From positions 1-31,849 of the forward strand of contig CAXKVV010001195.1 in the NCBI GenBank assembly GCA_964058805.1: a stretch of DNA of 31,849 nt, read 5' to 3'. Below the pieces are notes generated by a model. The model was not told the origin of the DNA. It was given only the letters and a program-made list of their open reading frames with translations, and made no database searches. Position 1 is the stretch's first letter. The number at the start of each line of letters is the position of its first letter. The stretch is from Schoenoplectus triqueter. Taxonomy: Eukaryota > Streptophyta > Magnoliopsida > Poales > Cyperaceae. Position numbers and translations under genes: made by a program. Below are positions 9,889 through 20,429 of the stretch, one piece after another.

Positions 9889-11868
9889 ATGGACTCACAT
9901 GGATACTTCACCGATCTAATTGAGAATAATGTTATAGATAAGTTGCTTGATAATTCGGATGATGATTCAAAAGATCTGGTTTCAAATGAAGAGTTGTCAA
10001 GTGAAGAGAGTGGTGAATTTCTCAGCAACTCTATGTCTTTTGTCACAGATAAATCTTGGATAGAAACATATCAAGTTGTAGACACCGATCACAAGAGCCA
10101 ATTTGTTAAGTATGGTCCAGTTAAGCCTAATGGGGACTGAAAAGGCCTCATTTTTATTGATAAGAAGGCTTTGTCAAGGGCATTTCAAGAATGACACATT
10201 ACTCATTTTGTGCAAATAAAAGTGAAGAAATCTAACCAGAATCGGTACACTTGTGTTTGTATAAATAGCAATTGTCGATGGAGGTTGCATGCACACAAAC
10301 CTAAAGGAGCCAATTATTTTTTGGTTAGCCAATACAATGGATCACATGATTGTGTTATCCCAATAGATCACCGAATGCATCGAAACTGCACATCAGATCT
10401 AATTTGTGAGAAGATACTACCATTAATGAGAGCATCCTTATCTATGAGTCTAAAGGAGATTCTACTCAAGCTCAAAGATGAATTAAAAACTGATATTAGC
10501 TATCAATTAGCTTGGAAGGCATGTAGCAAGGAATTGCAAATCATTTATGGTAGTTGAGAGCAATCTTTCTCAGATTTGCCAATTTACTTATCGGTGTTGC
10601 AAAATACAAATCCATAAACAACTTGGACAATGTCCCCAACTTGGCCAATAAGTGGCGTGCAAAATTTTGAAAGAGTTTTTTGGGCTTTTGGCCCGTCGAT
10701 AGAGGGATGGAAATATTATCGTCCTGTGGTTAGCATTGATGGCACTCATTTGTATGACAAGTATGAGGGACATGCATTGATTGCAACAAACATTGATGCT
10801 AATGGTGGTCTTTATCCAATTGCTTCTGCTATATGCGAAAAAGAAAACGGAGATAATTGGAAGTGATTTTTGCACTCTTTAAAGGAGTTTGTGACTCGTG
10901 ATAGAAGAGTTTGTATCATATCTGATCGTTTTTCTGGAAATAAGGAGGTTGTCCGTAAAATATTTTCTCCAAATGAAGGTCACGCTCATCGTTGGTGTTT
11001 GCGTCACATTAAAGCTAACCTTAAGAAAGCAGGATTTATTGATAAAATTCTTCTCAACAAGTTCTATGCAATTGGTTGCGCAAGTGAAGTTGTTGATTTT
11101 GATAGACTGAAAGAGGAACTCAAAGTTGATTGTAAAGATGTTTGGCGATGGGTAGAAGAGCAAATATATTCTGATCGTGAATATTGGGCCCTTGCATTTG
11201 ATGGAGGAAGAAGATATGGTGTCATGACTACTAATTGATCAGAGAATCTTAATTCGGTGCTAAGAGGTACCCGGACATTATCCATTATGGCATTTGTTGC
11301 TGCCACATTTTATAGTGTAAATCAAGTTTTTGTAGAGTGTGCTGAAGTAGCAAAGAAGATATCAACTTAGTTGTGCTCTAAAGTTCTTAATAAAATACGG
11401 GCACAACAATTAGTTGCTCGTGGCTATCAAGTCAGCCGATTTGGTCCTTGCATCTTTGAGGTCAATACTGGAAATTGCACATATGAAGTGACCATAAATG
11501 GAAGGCTATCTGAATGTGTGTGTCAAGTATTTCAACTTACTGGTATTCCATGTAGCCATATGTTAGCATGTTGTAGTGATCAGTGGAACAAAACTGATTT
11601 TCATACACTTTGTTATGAGTGGTATCTAATAGATATGTATCGTAATGCATATGCAAGCTCATTTATTCCAGTACCGGATAAACGATCTTGGTCGATACTT
11701 GAAAGATCAAATGTATTACCACCTGCTCTTAGAAAAAAGAAAGGTCATCCAAAATCTACTCGCATATGTAACTCGATGGATATTAGAGAAACAGAGGATG
11801 CCCACAAATTCAAGGAAAAGGCCATTATAATAAGAGATGCCCACAAATTCACATTGTTCTCAACTTAG
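9889..11868 (+). pseudogene. MuDR-family transposase, seven in-frame stops
   Basis: This is the cut-and-paste transposase of the MULE, now dead. One frame runs through the whole region. In order it has: an acidic N-terminus (DNSDDDSKD); a DNA-binding domain (about 10200-10400, with CxxxxCxW and CVIPIDH); VYG-type spacer IIYGS; the MULE catalytic domain with VVSIDGTHL (first acidic residue near 10738), CIISDR (near 10923) and HRWCLRHIKANL; and a SWIM zinc finger CVC...CSH (about 11520-11560). Stops lie at 10138, 10192, 10555, 10615, 10864, 11236 and 11368, all in this one frame, with no frameshift between them. Start ATG 9889 is the first methionine giving MDSHGYF; upstream sequence ends in a possible 3' splice site (TTTGTATTTAG), so a 5' exon may exist. 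Confidence 0.85.
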
Positions 11869-11920
11869 TCATTATAATAAGAGATGCCCACAAATTCAAG
11901 GAAAAGGCCATGTAACACCA
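11797..11920 (+). repeat. Short local duplication in the transposase 3' end
   Basis: GATGCCCACAAATTC occurs three times, starting at 11797, 11836 and 11883. The flanking string CAAGGAAAAGGCCAT follows the first and third copies, and ATTATAATAAGA precedes the second and third. The duplication adds the last in-frame stop context and makes the natural C-terminus of the transposase uncertain. Confidence 0.75.
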
Positions 11921-12451
11921 AGAGTAAGAGGTAACTGTTTTTAATTTTTCTTTATATTTGTTACATGATATTTATTTACTTTTTGTACTTATTATTGTGT
12001 AATTTATAGGAAATCAATCAGGTGGATCGCTGTCTCTGTGAAAGATTACAATGGTTTGCTCTATAGTTACTATAATAAATTATTTTCATCTTCGTGTATT
12101 ATTTTTTTTATGATAGTAATAATTGATGATATTTTTTATTGTAGATATAGGTAGAAGCAATGGAGATTTTGGATTTAATATCGCTGAAGGAAGATTCCAT
12201 GGAAAAAATGCTTTCTTTTTTTCAATGAAAACGTTCAGTTTTTTAATTTTTATTTTGCGAGAAATTAGTAAAAGGATGTTTGTTTTATGAAAAGAGCAAA
12301 TGTTGGACTATAGTTGTGCGTAAATCAAGAAATATGCTTCCCTTAATTAGTTAAACTGTTGGACTATATTTTTATATTAATTAAATTGTTATACTATAAC
12401 AGATTTTGTTTTGTAACTAATGGATTAGAGTAAGATTAGATGAAGGAGAGT

Positions 12452-12553
12452 GAGGGGGAAAAGAGTTTCACAGGGATATTTTGTTGAAAAAAATTGAAGG
12501 AGGGGTAATGTGTTTCAAAATTTGTGAAAGAAGAGCAGTTTGTAAAATTGCCC
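12452..12553 (-). repeat. MULE right terminal inverted repeat
   Basis: Reads on the minus strand as GGGCAATTTTACAAACTG..., pairing with the left repeat at 9277-9375. It ends exactly where the 10-bp duplication begins. Confidence 0.85.
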
Positions 12554-12563
12554 TATTAATTAC
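12554..12563. repeat. Target-site duplication of the MULE, right copy
   Basis: TATTAATTAC, identical to 9267-9276. Confidence 0.85.
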
Positions 12564-13480
12564 TATGTTGGCAGATTTTTGTTTGTGAAAGTGAATTTGT
12601 TGACGTCAGAAGTTTTGTAACATATTTAGAGCATTATAGTGTCACATTAGACACGTTCAATCTTTGTTGGGCCAATTGCACAGGTACAAGCTGCACTTCA
12701 AGCATATGCATCATTAATTCTTATTTTCCTCTTTTTCTTGACAATCAGCACATACTGCACATTATTTTGCTTTCTGCTATCTTGATCCTCAATTAACATA
12801 TTTTGCACGCTCTTGCGATATCTCGGGAGAGACTTCTTCTTAATCATCCTTCCGTCTTCTCCATTAGTAGCAATGATTCCTCTCCATTAGTAATGTTGAA
12901 CTGAATATCCCAATGAAGTTCCAAGCCCGAGCCCAGATCAGAGCAATGAAGAAATAGCCCAGATTTGTTCTCTTCACTACAGTTCCCAGCTGTTCTTCAG
13001 TTCCAATGGTTGACGAGCTTCTTCCGTCCTTGTCAGTTCATGACATGTACCATTTACCAGAACCTTCGATTCATGGTTTCAAGCGCATTAGGATTGGTGC
13101 TTATAACTATTCGCATTTCCTACATGATAATGTGATACTACTACTACTACTGGTACTGATTGGTACTGGTATGTATTACCACATCCCATATTGTTGTACC
13201 CTATGATACAATTATTTTTTAATTGACTTTTTTTTCCATGATTATTAATGTTAATTTCACGCAACACTGATATAACTAACATAGATGTACTGGTTAGGGT
13301 ATCCGTACTAATATCTTAATTGAGGATTCTAAGTCTTGTAAATTATAAATTTTCATCAAGTTCGGATTTTAGTTTATTATGCTTAATAATTTTTAAAATA
13401 TAGCTCTAAAAATGATTAAAAATATTTATTTTTATAGGTCAAATGTTGTTATCTTTCAAAAATTATTAAATATAAATACA
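12564..13480. other. Intergenic DNA, no recognisable gene
   Basis: Contains only short frames. A somewhat less AT-rich patch at about 12880-13090 encodes a 66-residue frame from 13006 (MVDELLPSLSV...) with no family resemblance I can name. It could be a worn gene fragment or chance. Confidence 0.5.
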
Positions 13481-13945
13481 GATGTTGCGTTAGATATGTG
13501 GTCACACAAAGATGATATACGGGACAAATTTGGGATAGCACCAATTCAAAAAAACTAGTTCAACACCGTTTGTGATGGTTTGGATAGGAGTGTTTGAAAA
13601 ACGATGATCTATATATCAGAATCATGATTTAGAAGTTAGAGTCTAGTAGTAGAGTTATAGACTTCGGGTTCTTAATTTTTCAGTTTTTAGATTTTAAGAT
13701 TTTAGAATTTAGAATTAAAAATTTAGAAATATGTTTTATAATGTAGATTTATTGTATTATTTTATTTTTATTATTATTACTCTTTTTATTTATTTAATTT
13801 AATTAATTAATTATTATTATTTTCATCATCATTATTATCATTGATATTTGAGATATGTAATCTTATGCTTTCAAATTAGATTTTATTTCTAACCTACTCT
13901 AATTTATTTGAAATTAAAGACTTTATTGTTATTGTCGTTGTGTAA
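13481..13945 (+). mobile_element. RTE LINE fragment, copy 2
   Basis: Starts inside the RT C-terminal region: codons for MLR*ICGHTK near 13484-13510, then LG*HQFKKT, matching copy 1. It then jumps directly from the GTGATGGTTT stretch (about 13573) to GATAGGAGTG (about 13585), so about 170 bases present in copy 1 are missing. The non-coding 3' part follows (the TAGTAGTAGAGTTATAGACTTC region, then an ATT/ATC-rich run), ending near 13945 with GACTTTATTGTTATTGTCGTTGTG. Stops and gaps make it inactive. No convincing TSD was found. Confidence 0.75.
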
Positions 13946-15655
13946 AAGTATGTATAAATCATCCCATATCTGCATATTCATTTGATGAGAGTTGTAAATA
14001 TTAAAAGCCTGAAGTTAATTTATGCTTTTGAAAGAAGCCAAAATTAGCATACCTCTAGTAAATATTTTGATTCCTTAAAGATTCTCTCAATCGGTGCTTG
14101 ACCTAGTATAGCATGAATCTTATCAATAGCTTGCACATAATAATTTAGCTTATGAACTGGTGCCATCAATCCCTACTCCTGATAATTCAAAAGAGCTTGA
14201 ATTGAGAATAAAACTCTTATTCTGGTTGTCAATATCGATATAAGAGATGTATTATCAACATAGGATGACAAGAACAAACAAAATCAAATTTAACCGTACG
14301 CTAAAAGCGTAAAACTTCATCAAATTTAACAATATTGCTATGAGTATGCCTGATGCTATTTGTTTCCATTTCTACTTGCGACAGAGTGCACATTTGTATA
14401 TATTAGACTACTTAAAATGAATTATTTACCAGTATAACTCTCACAGAAATAAAATCTACAATCTGTGGCACTTCTAAAATCCTTACCAGTATAACTCTCG
14501 TAGAAATAAAATCTGCAATCAGTAGCAGCGTGAGGAGAGAGACTTGACTGTCTCTTCTAAAAAAATAAGCGAATCCCTTCAGAAAAGAGAGATGCTAAGG
14601 GAAGAGTGTGCGCTTATGGGCCTATTGGGCCGAATTATGTTCTTTAGATTCTTTATAATAACTTATGACCAACGGTCAAGATGAAATATACCATTTAATC
14701 AACGACTCATATTTCTTCCAATTCCATGTATGATGGTTTATCGTTAGAAGTTTAGTACCATTTTAAGGTCTAGATTTTGTTAGGTGTCATTTTAACAACC
14801 GCATCATTTTTTTTCTTCAATTAGGTAGTCTTAGTTTTTTTTTTTCATTTGTGATTATCTATTTATACATTAAGTACTTTCATATATGAGCCAAGCGAAA
14901 GATCATTGAGATAGTAAAGATTTTCAAATGTAATATTGACAAAATCACAAACTAAATATTCAATTTTCATATAGCATCATTATATACCGTCAAATCAGAT
15001 ATTATACATATATACACGGTATCTTGGGTAGTAATTTTTTTCACGAAATTAAATATATCCTCAATAATTTTGCACTGGATCAGAAGAAGAAAAGTGAAGG
15101 TGCTAGTAGACTCAACATTCACAAATTTTTTGTGTTTTTTTAGGAAAATAAAGGGTCAAGCCTTATAAATATAACAAAAGAAGTTCAATGTTACGAGTTA
15201 TAAATATAACAAAAGAAAGGAAAACGAAGTCTCTTCAGAGTTGAAACTCTTAGATTATTTTTACAGTAAAAAATACAAAATGAAAATTTAAAAAGCAATT
15301 GAAAAAGTACTCTAAAATTAAAAGAGCACAAGCAATTTAAATTTTAATGTAAAATATATCACTAAAAGCTTTTGAGGCCGCGAACTTTAAATATAATCTT
15401 TTGAAGGCCACAAACTTGTCGGCCTAAACTATTTGCGTCTATCAATTGTATAATATTTTGTTCCAATTTCTATGTTATAAATATAGTAAATAACATGTTC
15501 AAGGGCCAATTTTGTTATAACTTCCAATCCATATTTTGTAAATCATGTCAAATTATATATTATGAATTCATCTTTATAAATCTTTTACTATAATAACAAA
15601 AAAGCTCATCCTTCTAAAAAATCAATTTAAATATTTTTGTACAAAAATATTATTA
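13946..15655. other. Intergenic DNA with small direct repeats
   Basis: No coding sequence recognised. Two local duplications are visible. A 45-base unit occurs at 14426-14470 and 14483-14527 with about five differences. The 20-mer TTATAAATATAACAAAAGAA occurs at 15163-15182 and again at 15198-15217. The rest is plain AT-rich sequence. Confidence 0.55.
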
Positions 15656-15660
15656 GTTTT
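15656..15660. repeat. Copia TSD, left copy
   Basis: GTTTT, repeated at 20425-20429 directly outside the other LTR. Five bases is the usual Ty1/copia duplication size. Confidence 0.7.
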
Positions 15661-15940
15661 TGAAAGGAGTCAGATACATTTGAAGAAGAGGAAAGTCTTT
15701 ATTGATTGTATTCTCAAAATTACAGCTTAAGTAAAGCATGATACTATATATAAATGTAACAGTATCAATTAACCACACACAGTTAACTACGGTAAGCCGT
15801 TATCTTACTGTGGTTGAGAGAGAGAGAATTCAGTTGAGGTAGGGTCCACAGAATATTTGCTGTCACTAGCAGAGGGCTGATGTTGTTCTTCAGTTGAATG
15901 TTTATGGCTATTGTCCAGTGAACATGTAGATATGTTATTA
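15661..15940 (-). repeat. Copia 3' LTR
   Basis: 280 bp. On the sense (minus) strand it runs from TAATAACATATC to CTGACTCCTTTCA. The start is TA rather than the usual TG; both LTRs, the PPT and the TSD agree on this boundary. It contains the last ~45 codons of the pol reading frame. Confidence 0.9.
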
Positions 15941-18900
15941 CCCTCCCCGCAAGCGAACTGAGAACCAACGAGAGTGAGCTTGTCTCTGATAAGAAGAAAT
16001 CGAGGTGTGGAGAGTGGTTTGGTTAAAGCATCAGCCAACTGATCACGAGACGAAATGTACTGAATATGAAGAGCATTGTTAAGAACTCTTTCTCTGATAA
16101 AATGGTAATCAATTTCAACATGTTTGTTGCGAGTGTGAAACATCGGGTTGGAAGCAAGGAACGTGGCACCAATGTTGTCACACCAAAGAGTTGGAGAGGA
16201 AGCCACCGGCATATGAAGTTCTTGGAGAAGAAACTGAAGCCATATAAGTTCTGTGCTTGCCATAGCTAAACTGCGGTACTCCGCCTCGGTACTTGACCGA
16301 GCAACAGTATTTTGCTTCTTGGAACTCCATGAAACAAGATTAGAACCATGAAAGATGCAGAAGCCAGTTGTAGAACGCCTATCATCCGGACACCCAACCC
16401 AATCCGAATCACAATATGCATGGAGAGAAGAGAGAGAGGTAGAAGACAAATGAATGCCAAGAGAGAGAGTACCCTTGAGGTAGCGAAGGATTTGCTTAAC
16501 TGCAGCCCAATGAAGAATGGTTGGAGAATGCATGAACTGTGAACATTTGTTGACAGCAAATGCAATGTCGGGACGGGTAATTGTAGCATATTGAAGACTA
16601 CCGACAACTACCCGGTAAAATCGAGGATTATCCATTGGATCGCCATCAGTTTTGTTGAGAGGAGGAAAGGGGATCATGGGGGAAGGACATGCCTTACAAT
16701 CAAGCATATTAGTGCGATCCAGCAAATCCGAAATATATTTGGTTTGAGTTAACAGGAGACCAGTAGCTAAGGAAGAAACTTTAATGCCAAGAAAATAGTG
16801 TAATGGTCCAAGATCTTTAATGGCGAATTTGGATTGAAGAAAGGAGATAACATCTGAAAGGATGGCTGAATCATTACCCGTGAGTATCAAATCATCAACA
16901 TAAACTAAAAGCACAACAAGCTTGCTAGCTGATGAGAACACAAAAAAAGAGGGATTATATTGCGAACCTTTAAAGCCATAGGATAGTAAAGCCGAGCTTA
17001 AGGTATGAAATCAAGCCCTCGGCGATTGCTTGAGATCATATAAAGACTTGTGAAGAAGACATACATGGGATGGACAGGTATGATCAACAAAACCCGGCGG
17101 TTGAGCCATGTAAACTGTTTCATGAAGATCACCATGTAAGAACGCATTTTGAACATCAAGTTGACGAAGAGACCAACTTTGATGAACAGCTATAGATAGA
17201 ACTAGGCGAATGGTAGTAGGTCGAACCACTGGACTAAAAGTCTCAAAGTAATCGACACCCTCCTCTTGAGTAAAGCCCTTGGCAACCAAACGAGCTTTGT
17301 AACGGGCAACAGAACCATCAGCATTCCTTTTGATGCGATAAACCCATTTGCAACCCACAACATGTTGATTCGAAGGAGGAGGAACCAGAGTCCAGGTTTG
17401 GTTGCGAGACAAGGCATCCATTTCAGTGAGCATGGCATCCTGCCAGTGAGAAAACTTGGTGGCCTGAGCAAAGGAAAAAGGTGCAGTTTCAGGAAGAGCA
17501 GCCAGGTAAGCAACATGATCAGGAAAGTGACGTGGCTGTCTTGTATGGTATTTGCTGCGAGTGATCATAGGGTGAGTTTTAGAAGTGGAGGGAAGGATAG
17601 ACGCACTGTGGACAGGAGGTGTAGTCAAGGTAGTAGTGGATGGGGTAAGAGCGGAATGATCAGCAGAAGGCTCAGTGAAATGGTCAGTGGGGCAATGTGC
17701 TTCGTCATGTGAACTGGAACTGGAGTCAGATGTAGAGGCAGTAGCGGAGCGAATTAAGGTGAGAGGATGTGACTCAGCATGGGCTGAAGTGGAGACCGAG
17801 CCTGAAGGCTTGATGTCACGAAAAGGAAATGTACCTTTGTCAAATACCACATGTCTAGAAACAAAAATTTTGTTAGAAGGAATATGAAAGCATTTATATC
17901 CCTTTTGAGATGTACAATATCCAATGAAAACACAAGGAACCGACCGAGGTTGGAGCTTGTGGTCATTATATGGGCGGGTGTAGGGAAAACATAGACATCC
18001 AATAGTCCGAAGAAGCAGATAATCAGGTGGTTTATGGAAGAGAGTGGTATAAGGTACAGCAGAGGTTGTAGAACTGGGTAGGCGATTGATGAGATAAACA
18101 GTGCTGGCAAACACTTGATCCCAAAAATCCATCGGAAAAGCACCATGCTGCATAATGGCAATAGAAAGTTCAACAACATGGCGGTGTTTACGTTCAGCGG
18201 TGCCATTCTGTTGCGGAGTGTAAGGGCAAGTGATTTGATGAGTAAGTTCTGGAAATAAGCGAGCTAAGGGTTTGTACTCCGTACCACCATCGGTACGAAG
18301 CGTTTTAATAGTAGTGTTTAACAAATTTTTAACTTGAGCTTTGAATATTTTGAATACATGAGTGAGTTCATCCTTTGAGTGAAGAAAATATATCCAAGTA
18401 AAACGTGAATAATCGTCAATGAAAAGAACATAATAACAGAATCCAAATTTTGATAACACAGGGGTCGGACCCCAAAGATCAGAATGTATAAGCTCTAGAG
18501 GTTGAGAAGCAGTAGATGAGCTAGAATTAAAAGGCAATTTGTGTGATTTTGCCACACTGCAATTATTACAAAAAGAGAGTATCTTAGAAGAACATGGTAA
18601 ACTATTGGAATGTAACACATGAATAGTAGTCTGTTGGGATGGATGGCCGAGCCTCTGATGCCACAGATCAGCGGAAGCTGTAACACCAAGAAGAGCAAAA
18701 GGAGGTGTGGGATGAGGAATAGTATAGAGACCATTAAGAAGAGGTGCTTGGAGAAGAACGGTCTTGGTGAGGTGGTCCTTGACAACACAAAATTGAGAGG
18801 AAAACTCAATTAGTAAGGAATTATCAGAGAGAAGTTTAGATAAGCTGAGTAGGTTTGTAGTGAAGGAAGGAACATGTAAAATATCACAAAGCTCAAGTGT

Positions 18901-19112
18901 AAAATTTGAAAAAGAGAGAGAGCAAGAACCAATATGCTGAATTGGTAGAGCAGAGCCATCGCCAATGTGAAGAGCAGCGGTACCATCATACGGCACATAA
19001 GTGGAGAGGTTATTGATATCACTGGTAACATGATGAGTGGCACCGGAGTCAATGACCCAAGGAGAGGTGGGACCAGGTGGGGTTGGCAATGAGCCTGAAA
19101 TGGTGACATACG
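15805..19112 (-). pseudogene. Copia pol: protease, integrase, RT, RNase H (one internal stop)
   Basis: Polyprotein that processes itself, integrates the cDNA and carries out reverse transcription. Visible in order: protease active site WVIDSGATHHV (about 19050); GAG-pre-integrase LWHQRLGHPS (about 18665); integrase core with LIHSDLWGP, FIDDYSRFTW, LRTDGGTEY and PYTPQQNGTAERKHR (about 18200-18500); RT with CKWVYRIKR, ARLVAKGFTQEEGVDY, QLDVQNAFLHGDL and YVDD (near 16895); RNase H with YCDSDWVGCPDDRRSTTG and SSTEAEYRSL. A TGA at 17011-17013 interrupts SPRA-*-FHTL, where the family has Trp, between the RT fingers/palm and YVDD. The frame then stays open to 15805. The C-terminal ~45 residues are encoded in the 3' LTR. 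Confidence 0.9.
15941..15950 (-). other. Polypurine tract (PPT)
   Basis: GCGGGGAGGG on the minus strand lies directly before the TAATAAC start of the 3' LTR. It would prime plus-strand DNA synthesis. It is also translated: these bases encode CGEG within the pol frame. Confidence 0.8.
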
Positions 19113-20129
19113 AGGTGATGGTGGTGCAGACTGAGTACCATAGCGAGAATCATAACGATGATAGCACTGATCAGCACTATGTCCTCGTTTTTGACAGATC
19201 TGGCACAGACTAATACTGTTACTGGCATTGGGAGTGAAGGGAGCCCATTGAAAAGAAGGAGGCCTGTTTTGCGGATTGGGTAAAAGAGGTGGCCCAAAGT
19301 TTTGTGGAGGGTTAAAGGTAGGAGGAGGCCTGGTTGATCTGGGCCGAGGATAATTAAATCTAGGTGTAGATTGTGCATTTGTCACAATTGGATATGAGAT
19401 ATTTTTTGGATTGGAATAAAAACCGGTAGGATTTGTTACCGAATTTGAAAGAGAAGAAAGTTGAGATTGAATCAAACTTTCATGGGAAAGAATCAGAGAC
19501 ATGAGTTCAGTAAATGAGAAAGGTTCAGACCTTGCATTAACAGTAACAACAACAGAGTTGAAATCTGTACCAAGACCTTCAAGAATATAACGCATCAGCT
19601 CTTCATCAGAAACAGGTGCTCCAATGAATGAAAGTTCATCAGCAGTAGATCTCATGTTTTGAATATAATCTGCACATGAAAGTCCACCTTTGGATGTATT
19701 GCGAAGTTTTCGATGAAGCTCAGAGAGTCTAGCTCTAGAAACAGCTGAATATGATTTGGTGAGATAATCCCATAGCTTAGCGGCAGATGTAGCTGATGCA
19801 GTTTGTCCTAAAAGAGACTCAGAGAGTGAAGATCTGAGCCAACCGAGGAGGATTTGGTCTTGTTTTCGCCAAGCCAGAAATTCTGGATTGGCTTCGACTT
19901 GCCCAGATCTGATAATAGTTTGTTCAGGAGGAGAAAAAGTGGGATCAATAAACTTGTAGAGGTCATAGCCATGGAGTAAGGGAATGATTTGACATTGCCA
20001 AGCAAGAAAATTATTTCGTGTAAGTTTTGTAGAGAAAGGTAGATTAAGTACTACAGCGGAAGCATTAGAAACAGAAGTAAATTGAGTATTTGTGTTTGAG
20101 ATAGGAGAAGATGAGGAATCGACAGCCAT
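19113..20129 (-). pseudogene. Copia gag with CCHC zinc knuckle
   Basis: Nucleocapsid/capsid precursor. It starts at ATG 20129 (MAVDSSSSPIS), only 15 bases from the LTR and 3 bases past the PBS. It has the plant copia gag N-terminal motif LTRNNFLAWQCQIIPLL, the UBN2-type region with LWDYLTKSYSAVSRARLSEL, and a CCHC knuckle CQICQKRGHSADQC near residue 308 (about 19165-19206). After SPR (about 19113) the frame changes: pol continues one base back as YVTISGSLP..., consistent with a one-base deletion. If read unshifted, the gag frame runs on to 18810 with a non-homologous tail. Confidence 0.85.
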
Positions 20130-20132
20130 GGA

Positions 20133-20144
20133 GCTCTGATACCA
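20133..20144 (-). other. Primer binding site (initiator tRNA-Met)
   Basis: TGGTATCAGAGC on the minus strand follows the 5' LTR end ...CCTTTCA with no gap. This is the standard plant copia PBS complementary to the 3' end of tRNA-iMet. Confidence 0.95.
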
Positions 20145-20424
20145 TGAAAGGAGTCAGATACGTTTGAAGAAGAGGAAAGTCTTTATTGATTGTATTCTCA
20201 AAATTACAGCTTAAGTAAAGCATGATACTATATATAAATGTAACAGTATCAATTAACCACACACAGTTAACTACGGTAAGCCGTTATCTTACTGTGGTTG
20301 AGAGAGAGAGAATTCAGTTGAGGTAGGGTCCACAAAATATTTGCTGTCACTGGCAGAGGGCTGATGTTGTTCTCCAGTTGAATGTTTATGGCTATTGTCC
20401 AGTGAACATGTAGATATGTTATTA
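20145..20424 (-). repeat. Copia 5' LTR
   Basis: 280 bp, 276 of 280 positions identical to 15661-15940. The four differences are all A/G or C/T. Confidence 0.9.
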
Positions 20425-20429
20425 GTTTT
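20425..20429. repeat. Copia TSD, right copy
   Basis: GTTTT, matching 15656-15660. The preceding LTR end TTATTA also happens to match the left flank TTATTA, so an 11-base match surrounds the site; the PPT and LTR comparison favour the 5-bp reading. Confidence 0.7.

Larger units (their letters stand above)
9277..12553 (+). mobile_element. Complete Mutator-like element (MULE) with long TIRs
   Basis: A 3,277-bp DNA transposon of the Mutator superfamily. Its ends are long inverted repeats (about 9277-9375 and 12452-12553; GAGCAATTTTACAAA against GGGCAATTTTACAAA), roughly 80% alike by eye with a few one-base gaps. It is flanked by the perfect 10-bp duplication TATTAATTAC. The interior carries a decayed MuDR-type transposase in the plus direction. 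The element cannot make an active transposase, but its ends may still be recognisable to one supplied from elsewhere. It lies between the NLR gene and a LINE fragment and interrupts neither. Confidence 0.9.
15661..20424 (-). mobile_element. Complete Ty1/copia LTR retrotransposon, 4,764 bp
   Basis: The element is on the minus strand, so the 5' LTR is on the right. It has two 280-bp LTRs (15661-15940 and 20145-20424), a PBS for initiator tRNA-Met abutting the 5' LTR (20133-20144), a PPT abutting the 3' LTR (15941-15950) and a 5-bp TSD (GTTTT). Gene order gag, protease, integrase, RT, RNase H is the copia order. The LTRs differ at four positions, all transitions (1.4%), so the insertion is young, of the order of 0.5-1 million years under usual plant substitution rates (inference). 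Coding is broken by one frameshift near 19112 and one stop at 17011, so it cannot make its own full polyprotein. Confidence 0.95.

Noticed and set aside
10588..11306. Minus-strand frames across the MULE transposase
   Set aside because: Antisense of the clearly homologous plus-strand transposase.
13006..13206. 66-aa frame in the spacer after the MULE
   Set aside because: Short and unrecognised, with an ACT trinucleotide run inside; nothing supports it as a gene.
17266..17887. Plus-strand frames of 148 and 70 aa
   Set aside because: Antisense of copia pol, which has unmistakable integrase and RT motifs on the minus strand.
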